From NCBI GenBank assembly GCA_963811605.1, contig CAWESA010000008.1, forward strand, positions 124,001 through 188,000: DNA of 64,000 bases. Direction: 5' to 3'. The position numbers and the translations under genes were made by a program. Source of the DNA: CAVQLX01 sp963811605. GTDB taxonomy: Bacteria; Desulfobacterota; Binatia; DP-6. The notes beneath the pieces were generated by a model. It made no database searches. It was given only the letters and a program-made list of their open reading frames with translations, and had not been told where the DNA came from. Positions 58,680 to 64,000 of the stretch are shown here, piece after piece; within the stretch, counting starts at the first letter, position 1; each line of letters opens with the position of its first letter.

Positions 58680-59822
58680 TCACGCGATGACGCCCCGCTC
58701 GCGGAGCGCCGCGATGTCGCCCGCGCCATAGCCGAGTCCCCGCAGCACCTCGTCGGTGTGCTGCCCGAGCGTCGCCGGCGGGATGCGCAGCGCGGGCGGT
58801 GTGTCGGAGAGCTTGATCGGCGACCCGATGTAGCGGCGCGGGCCCGCCGCCGTGTCCATCTCGACCACCATGCCGCGATGCCGGAGCTGGGGGTCGTGGT
58901 AGGCTTCCTCGATGTCGAGGACCGGCCCGAAGCAGATGTCCTTGCCGCCCAGCTCGTCCATCCACTCGGCCATCGTCTTCTCGCGGAACGCGGTCTCGAA
59001 GAAGCGCAGGATCTCGTCGCGGCGCGCCTCCGAGAACTGGTCGGGGATGAAGTCCTCGCGCCCGAAGTGGCGGCAGAGCGTGCTCCAGAAGTGCGGCTCG
59101 TACGCCCCCACGGTGACGAAGCGGCGATCGCGCGTCTCGTAGACGTGGTAGCACGGCCAGTGGCCGGTGAGCTGCTCCTTGCCGCGCTGCGGGAGCCGAT
59201 CGCTGTACCAGTGGATGGTCTGGTGGCAGACGTTCCAGGCCGCGGCGCCGTCGAGCATCGCGATGTCGACGAGCTGGCCGCGACCGGTCTCGCCGCGCGC
59301 CGTGAGCGCCGCCAGGATGCCGACCGCCGCCATCAGCGATCCCGCGCCGACGTCGGCCACCTGCACGCCCGGGATCATCGGCGGCCCGTCGGGGGGGCCG
59401 CCGTACTCGAGCACCCCGGCGTATCCGAGGTAGTTCACGTCGTGCCCGACCTTGTCGCGATACGGCCCGTCCTGCCCGTAGCCCGAGATGGCGCAGTAGA
59501 CGAGTCGCGGATTGCGCGCCCGCAGCGTGTCCCAGTCGAACCCGAGGCGCTGCATGACGCCGGGCCGGAACCCTTCCAGGACGACGTCGGCCTCGTCCGC
59601 GAGGCGCAGGAAGATCTCGCGGCCCGCGTCGGACTTGAGGTCCAGCGTCATGCTGCGCTTGTTGCGGGCCAGGAACGGGATGCCCAGCCCGAACGGGTCG
59701 CGCGGCGCCGTGATCACCAGCACGTCCATGCCGAGGTCGGCCAGCATCGTCGAGCAGAACGGTCCCGGCAGCTGGCGGGACAGGTCGAGCATCGTGAAAC
59801 GGCCGAGCGGGGGAGCGGGCAT
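58680..59822 (-). CDS. CaiB/BaiF family CoA-transferase or racemase
   Basis: 380 residues. MLDLSRQLPGPFCSTMLADL, FLARNKRSMTLDLKSDAGRE, DVVLEGFRPGVMQRLGFDWD and GQLVDIAMLDGAAAWNVCHQ are family blocks. The N-terminal pattern is closer to alpha-methylacyl-CoA racemase than the member at 1125 is, with HDVNYLGYAGVLEYGG holding the His-Asp/Tyr type active site. Acts on branched acyl-CoA or transfers CoA. Same strand as the amidohydrolase downstream. Confidence 0.9.
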   Translation of the reverse strand: MPAPPLGRFTMLDLSRQLPGPFCSTMLADLGMDVLVITAPRDPFGLGIPFLARNKRSMTLDLKSDAGREIFLRLADEADVVLEGFRPGVMQRLGFDWDTLRARNPRLVYCAISGYGQDGPYRDKVGHDVNYLGYAGVLEYGGPPDGPPMIPGVQVADVGAGSLMAAVGILAALTARGETGRGQLVDIAMLDGAAAWNVCHQTIHWYSDRLPQRGKEQLTGHWPCYHVYETRDRRFVTVGAYEPHFWSTLCRHFGREDFIPDQFSEARRDEILRFFETAFREKTMAEWMDELGGKDICFGPVLDIEEAYHDPQLRHRGMVVEMDTAAGPRRYIGSPIKLSDTPPALRIPPATLGQHTDEVLRGLGYGAGDIAALRERGVIA

Positions 59823-59888
59823 GCGTTCGGCGTCTTACCAAAGGGCGCTCCGCGAAGGCCAGCGGCGCGCACCGTGCCCGACCCGGCG

Positions 59889-60338
59889 TCAGGGGATGGG
59901 CGGCACCGTGTCGCAGTCGACGACGGTGAACGTCGTCGAGTTGCCGAACGCGATCCCGGACGCGGTGACGCCCGGGCTGACCTTGCCGTTGGTCGCCCGG
60001 AAGAGGCCCACGTACTGCGTCGGCGGCATGTTGCTGAGGCCGCCCCCGCCCGTGCTCACGCTGACCTCGTTGACCTCGATCGCGATGCCGGCAAACGTGC
60101 CCTCGCGGTTCATGACCGCCTTGGCGGTGGCCGGGGCGGCCTGACCGAAGCGATCGATGCGCACGCCGGGGGCGAAGTTCACGGCACCCTTCCTGAGCTT
60201 CAGCTTGGCGAACGCGAGTCGCGCGGAGCCCAGGCTCTCGGAGACGCAGAACTCGGCGCGGGCGAGCCCGGGGGCGAGCGCCCCCGCCAGCAGGGAGACG
60301 AGCAGGGTCGTGGCGACGGCCGGCCGATGTCGCGACAT
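59889..60338 (-). CDS. Small secreted protein, unknown
   Basis: 149 residues from ATG 60338 behind AAAGGA. The signal peptide is typical (ATTLLVSLLAGALAPGLARA, cleavage near 28). The mature part begins EFCVSESLGSARLAFAKLKL and is beta-rich with one cysteine near each end (C31-like and TVVDCDTV), which could form a disulfide closing the fold. No family recognised. It stands between the CoA-transferase and the divergent FMN reductase. Confidence 0.75.
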   Translation of the reverse strand: MSRHRPAVATTLLVSLLAGALAPGLARAEFCVSESLGSARLAFAKLKLRKGAVNFAPGVRIDRFGQAAPATAKAVMNREGTFAGIAIEVNEVSVSTGGGGLSNMPPTQYVGLFRATNGKVSPGVTASGIAFGNSTTFTVVDCDTVPPIP

Positions 60339-60503
60339 GGCAGGTCCTTTCCGCGTGGCGCCCTTCGTGGGCATCTGTGCTCCGTACCACGGCGCTCGTC
60401 TGTCTGGCAAGAAAATTCCCCCTCTGGTGGATCGTGCCGACGGGAACGGTGGGCGGCCGCGGCTGGACTCGACCCGGCGATCCTGCAAACGCTCGCGCTC
60501 GAG

Positions 60504-61040
60504 ATGCATGTCCTCGCCATCTCCGGCAGCCCCAGGGCAGGCTCGTCCAACGCGGCGCTGCTGCGCGCCGCCCGGGACCTGGCGCCGGCCGGTATGGAGG
60601 TCGCGCCCTACGACGAGATCGGCACGTTGCCGCTCTTCACGCCGGATCTGGACGGCGAGGGCGCGGCCCCGCCGGAGGCGGTCGCCCGCTTCCGCGCCCT
60701 CCTCGGCCGGGCGGACGGCGTGGTCATCTCCAGCCCGGAGTACGCTCACGGCGCCCCGGGCGCGCTCAAGAACGCTCTCGACTGGATCGTCTCGAGCGGG
60801 GAGCTCGAGCGCAAGCCGGTCGTGCTCCTGGTCGCGTCTCCCGGCGGAGGGCAGTGGGCCCGGGCGTCGCTGACGCCCACGCTCGAGGTGATGGGCGCGC
60901 AGCTGGTCGCCAACCTGGCCGTGACCTTCGCGCGGACGCAGATCGACGGTGCGGGCGGCCTCGTCGACCGCCAGCTGGCGGAGTCGATCCGGGCGAGCCT
61001 CGCGGCGCTGGCGCAGGCGATCGGCCGCGTGGGCGCGTGA
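60504..61040 (+). CDS. NADPH-dependent FMN reductase
   Basis: 178 residues from ATG 60504. The flavodoxin-like fold shows AISGSPRAGSSNAALLRAAR as the phosphate loop and VVISSPEYAHGAPGALKNAL as the flavin motif; the block SPGGGQWARASLTPTLEVMG closes the site. Probably reduces flavin, quinones or azo compounds with NADPH. It is the second such reductase in the window. No clear promoter is visible just upstream. Confidence 0.9.
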   Translation: MHVLAISGSPRAGSSNAALLRAARDLAPAGMEVAPYDEIGTLPLFTPDLDGEGAAPPEAVARFRALLGRADGVVISSPEYAHGAPGALKNALDWIVSSGELERKPVVLLVASPGGGQWARASLTPTLEVMGAQLVANLAVTFARTQIDGAGGLVDRQLAESIRASLAALAQAIGRVGA

Positions 61041-61147
61041 GCGGCATCCAATCCGGATGGCAAGCCGCGATGTGCTACCGGGAAGGACCCGGGCGCAACG
61101 TGCGCGACCGGACCGCTGCCCGGCAGCGCGCCGTCGTCTCCTGACGG

Positions 61148-62363
61148 TCACCCGAGGCCGCGTGCCCAGAGCCAGCCGGCGGCGATGGCGAGCGTCATGG
61201 CGGTCACCGGGATGCCGACGCGCGCATGCTCCCGCCAGCCGATGTGGACGTCGCGCAGCGCGGCCTGCTCGATCACGATGAGATTCGCGATGCTCCCGAC
61301 CAGCAGGAGATTGCCGGCGAGCGTGCTCGCCAGCGCCAGCACCGGACCGCTCGATGCCTGGGGCGTGATGTGCAGCAGCAGCATCACCGCCGGGACGTTG
61401 GAGACCAGGTTCGAGAGCACGACGGTCGTGCCGAAGAGCCACGCGGGGCGCGTGAGGTCGATGCCGGCGTCGCGCACGCTCGCGCCCGCGTGGTCGAGCA
61501 AGCCGGTGTCGGCGAGCGCGCCGTTCACCACGAACAGCGAGATGAAGAGCACCAGAAGGTGCCAGTCGACGAGCGCGAGCATCGGGCGCGACGAGATGCG
61601 GCCGCTGGTGAGGACGATGCCGGCCGCGCCCAGCGCCAGGAGATCGCGCGGCCAGTGGCTGGTGAGGAAGAGCACGACCAGTCCGACGAGCACCGCGATC
61701 CCCTTGGCGGCCTGCCAGCGATCGAGCGGCGGCGCGTCGATCTGCAGGTCGCGCCGCGGAGCGGTCCATCGCCCGGCAGTCGCCACGCGGATCACCCACC
61801 ACACCGCCGCGAGCCCGAGGAGCGTGGGGACCGCTGCGTCGGCCAGGTAGCCCGCGAACGAGAGGTGCAGGCGTTCGCCGATCAGCATGTTCTGCGGGTT
61901 GCCGATCAGGGTCGCTGCCGAGCCGACGTTCCGGCCGCCGCCAGCGCGAGCAGATACGGCGTCGCCCGCAAGCCGCGGCGCGCGCATCCCTCGATCAGGA
62001 TGGGCGCCATGGTGAGGCAGACGATATCGTTGGCGAGCAGGGCGGACAGGGCGCCTGCACGGCGACGAGGAGCGCGAGCAAGGCATCGGGGGCGAGCGCG
62101 GCCTCCGCCACCCGGCGCGTGACGTGATCGTAGAAGCCGCCGAGGCGGAGCTGCGCCGAGACCACCATCAGCCCGAAGAGCAGGAAGAGCGTGGAGGCGT
62201 CGATGGATTGCCAGGCCCGTTCCGGCGAGATGAGCTCGGTGGCGACCAGGACGATCGCGCCCAGGAGCGCTGCCCCGGTCCGATCGAGCGCCAGCCCGGG
62301 AACGCCGCCCAGGAGCATGGCCACGTAGACCAGCGCGAAGACGGCGACGATGGCGGCGTGCAC
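61148..62363 (-). pseudogene. SLC13/ArsB-like ion transporter, broken by two frameshifts
   Basis: From GTG 62363 the first frame encodes helices (IVAVFALVYVAMLLGGVPGL, ASTLFLLFGLMVVSAQLRLG) to about 62055. A second frame then gives LLANDIVCLTMAPILIEGCA, and a third, from about 61930, gives GSAATLIGNPQNMLIGERLH and the rest to 61148 (LFISLFVVNGALADTGLLDH, NLVSNVPAVMLLLHI). Each join needs one extra base. Together they form a full permease of the CitMHS/ArsB/NhaD type (dicarboxylate, arsenite or Na+/H+). Either it is a pseudogene or the sequence has two errors. GTG 62363 follows directly after the stop of the DUF2868-like gene. Confidence 0.8.
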
Positions 62364-64000
62364 CTACGGCGCCCGTTCGGCGGCGAGCCGTCGCAGCACC
62401 GGGCCGAGGCCGGCGAGGAGCTGCTCGTGCAGGGCCGGAGCCGACTGCTCGAGATCGGCCGAGACCTCGGCCTTGACGGCGGTGTAGGCGCGCTCGCGGC
62501 CCTGCGCGATCAGCGACTCGAGCTTGCGATCGCGCAGGAGGACGCGCAGCGCGGCGGCCGGCAGCGGCACGCTCTTGGTCCACTCGCCGACCGAGGCCCG
62601 GCCCAGGTCGAAGATGCCCGCGGTGACCGCGAAGGCGCCGAGCGCCCCGACGAGGAAGCCGATGGGACCGGTCGTGTGGAGCAGCGTCGACACGATCGCG
62701 AGGCCGAGCGTGTGGCCGATGCCCCCGCTCACCGTGCCGGCCGCCAGCGCGACGGCGGTCGACACCGTGACGGTGATGGCTTCCGTCAGCTCGTCGCTGA
62801 GCGCCCCGCCCGGATCACCCGACCCCGCGCCGGGCAGCGAGCCCAGCGCCGGCGCCGGCGCGAGCGCTTCGTGGCCGACCGGCTCGGCGCCGATCAGCCG
62901 CGCGGCGCGCGCGGCCAGGGCGCGGACGTAGGCGCCGTGGGCCTCGGTGACGAAGCGCTCGAGCGTCGGCTCGAACGCCTGGCAGGCGCTCGCCAGCTCG
63001 GCCTCGAGGTCGGCGATGCGTCCGCCGCGTTCGCGAAAGGCGCGCAGGATGGGCACGACCCGCGCGTCGTAGAGCTGGTCACGCACGAAGACCGCCACCG
63101 CCTCGGCGAGCTTCGCTCCCTCGATCCGCATCTCGAGGGCGAGCGGCTCGCTGATCGTCTCCAGCTGGAGCGCGCGTCCGTGCTCGAGCAGGCGCGCGTA
63201 GTACGGCTCGGCGAGGTCGATCGCCAGCTGCCTGCGGCGGCGCCGCAGCGTGATCGTGTCGAGCATGGCCAGCACGGCGCGGGGCACCAGGATGAACATG
63301 GCGGCGGCGACCGCCAGGATGTGGATGTAGGGTGCGGCGGGCAGCCCCGCCGGCGTGAGGAGCGCCTCCGCCTCCGCGGTCTCGAAGCCGTGCCCGCGCA
63401 GCAGCAGCGAGGCGGGGCCGAGCAGCGCGTTGGCGAGGAAGCGCACCGTCTCCGGAGCGCGGACGAACGTGCTGCGCCAGACCACGGCATACTCGAGGAA
63501 GACGCCCCGCACGTAGGTGCCCGCGAGCGCGCCCAGGCAGAGCGCGATGGCGCCCAGGTGGAGGGCCCGTTCGAGACGCAGCGACGCCAGGTTGCCCTCG
63601 ATCCGGTGCCACAGGACGAGCAGCCGCCGCGCCGCGCCGGTGACGCTCCGCCCGCGCGCGGCGTGGGCCCGCACGGTGTCGCGCCCGCGCTCGAAGCGCT
63701 CGTGCACCCCGGCGATGGCCGGCACCAGCCATTCGAGCAGGCGCCACGAGGTGCGAGGCGCCGGCGTCACGGGGACGGGCGCCGCCGCCGTCGCATCGGG
63801 GGCATCGTCGGTGCGGGCATGGCCGCGCCGCGTCCGGCGCCTCCGGACCGCGAGCACGGCCACCACGGCGTACACGCCGACGTTCCACAGGATGAGCGCG
63901 ACCAGCGGGTTGTAGAGGAGCTGGATGTGCTCGCTCGGGCCGAGGTAGTTCGCCGCCACCCCGATCAGGAACGCGGCCGCCACGACGACCCGCAGCAGGG
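62364..64000 (-). CDS. DUF2868-like membrane protein (5' end cut off)
   Basis: 545 visible codons; the frame is open to the right edge. Helices appear near ANYLGPSEHIQLLYNPLVAL (the DUF2868 core pattern), HLGAIALCLGALAGTYVRGV, YIHILAVAAAMFILVPRAVL, and further ones in the C-terminal half (GIGHTLGLAIVSTLLHTTGP). Between these is a helical soluble part. DUF2868 genes are usually paired with a DUF3482 GTPase gene, expected on this strand just downstream; instead the broken transporter follows with no gap. Function unknown. Confidence 0.75.
   Translation of the reverse strand, partial: LLRVVVAAAFLIGVAANYLGPSEHIQLLYNPLVALILWNVGVYAVVAVLAVRRRRTRRGHARTDDAPDATAAAPVPVTPAPRTSWRLLEWLVPAIAGVHERFERGRDTVRAHAARGRSVTGAARRLLVLWHRIEGNLASLRLERALHLGAIALCLGALAGTYVRGVFLEYAVVWRSTFVRAPETVRFLANALLGPASLLLRGHGFETAEAEALLTPAGLPAAPYIHILAVAAAMFILVPRAVLAMLDTITLRRRRRQLAIDLAEPYYARLLEHGRALQLETISEPLALEMRIEGAKLAEAVAVFVRDQLYDARVVPILRAFRERGGRIADLEAELASACQAFEPTLERFVTEAHGAYVRALAARAARLIGAEPVGHEALAPAPALGSLPGAGSGDPGGALSDELTEAITVTVSTAVALAAGTVSGGIGHTLGLAIVSTLLHTTGPIGFLVGALGAFAVTAGIFDLGRASVGEWTKSVPLPAAALRVLLRDRKLESLIAQGRERAYTAVKAEVSADLEQSAPALHEQLLAGLGPVLRRLAAERAP

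Overview
The window is very GC-rich chromosomal DNA from a Gram-negative environmental bacterium. The gene content is multi-domain Ser/Thr kinases, secreted disintegrin-like and thrombospondin type 3 repeat proteins with Thr-rich linkers, and many lipid, CoA and xenobiotic catabolism enzymes. This suggests a deltaproteobacterium-like lineage such as Myxococcota, Desulfobacterota or Binatota. That placement is inference from gene style; there is no rRNA or marker gene here to prove it. No tRNA, rRNA, CRISPR array, prophage or replication origin was seen.

Layout. (1) 1-8105: a cut-off Ser/Thr kinase with a C-terminal cyclic-nucleotide-binding domain, divergent from a CaiB/BaiF CoA-transferase, a PAP2 phosphatase, a beta-propeller lipoprotein, a secreted purple-acid-phosphatase-like enzyme and an enoyl-CoA hydratase. 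(2) 8137-11168: an IS1595-family transposon with a perfect 8-bp target duplication. It carries a DUF3800-like passenger gene and a 48-codon reading frame, and is itself interrupted exactly at the transposase stop codon by an IS5-family element with a TTA duplication. (3) 11176-28808: lipid/xenobiotic catabolism. Two TetR regulators, a MaoC-type double-hotdog protein, a DUF1329 protein, an acyl-CoA synthetase, an alcohol dehydrogenase, LLM flavin/F420 enzymes, an SDR, a P450, an APH-SCP2 fusion and an HSL-type hydrolase. (4) 28949-37749: a histidine kinase and NtrC-type regulator followed by a CzcCBA-type heavy-metal RND efflux operon. A sigma-54 promoter with two tandem dyads lies between them. 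(5) 37950-42159: an LLM oxidoreductase, two thioesterases, an SDR and an NTF2-fold protein. (6) 49568 down to 42187 on the minus strand: a tightly overlapping eight-gene operon. It encodes a Rieske oxygenase, a three-subunit molybdenum hydroxylase, an intradiol dioxygenase, a glutathione transferase, an NTF2-fold protein and an unknown protein, divergent from a LysR regulator; this looks like one aromatic or heteroaromatic degradation pathway. (7) 50652-64000: an acyl-CoA synthetase, an SDR, a secreted disintegrin-repeat protein, a sulfatase with a new N-terminal domain, an Lgt-like remnant, an amidohydrolase, a CoA-transferase, an FMN reductase, a twice-frameshifted ion transporter and a cut-off DUF2868-like membrane protein.

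Two regulatory patterns recur. First, four promoters (11176, 16997, 25579 and 37914) carry the same inverted repeat, AACG-NN-CGTT, inside the spacer after a TTGACA-like -35 box. They drive a TetR gene, an acyl-CoA synthetase-TetR pair, a P450 and an LLM oxidoreductase, which suggests one TetR-type lipid/xenobiotic regulon. Second, many genes have TTGnnn-N17/18-TAnnnn ending only 5-11 nt before the start codon, which predicts leaderless mRNAs. Other genes, mostly inside operons or encoding secreted proteins, have clear Shine-Dalgarno sites.
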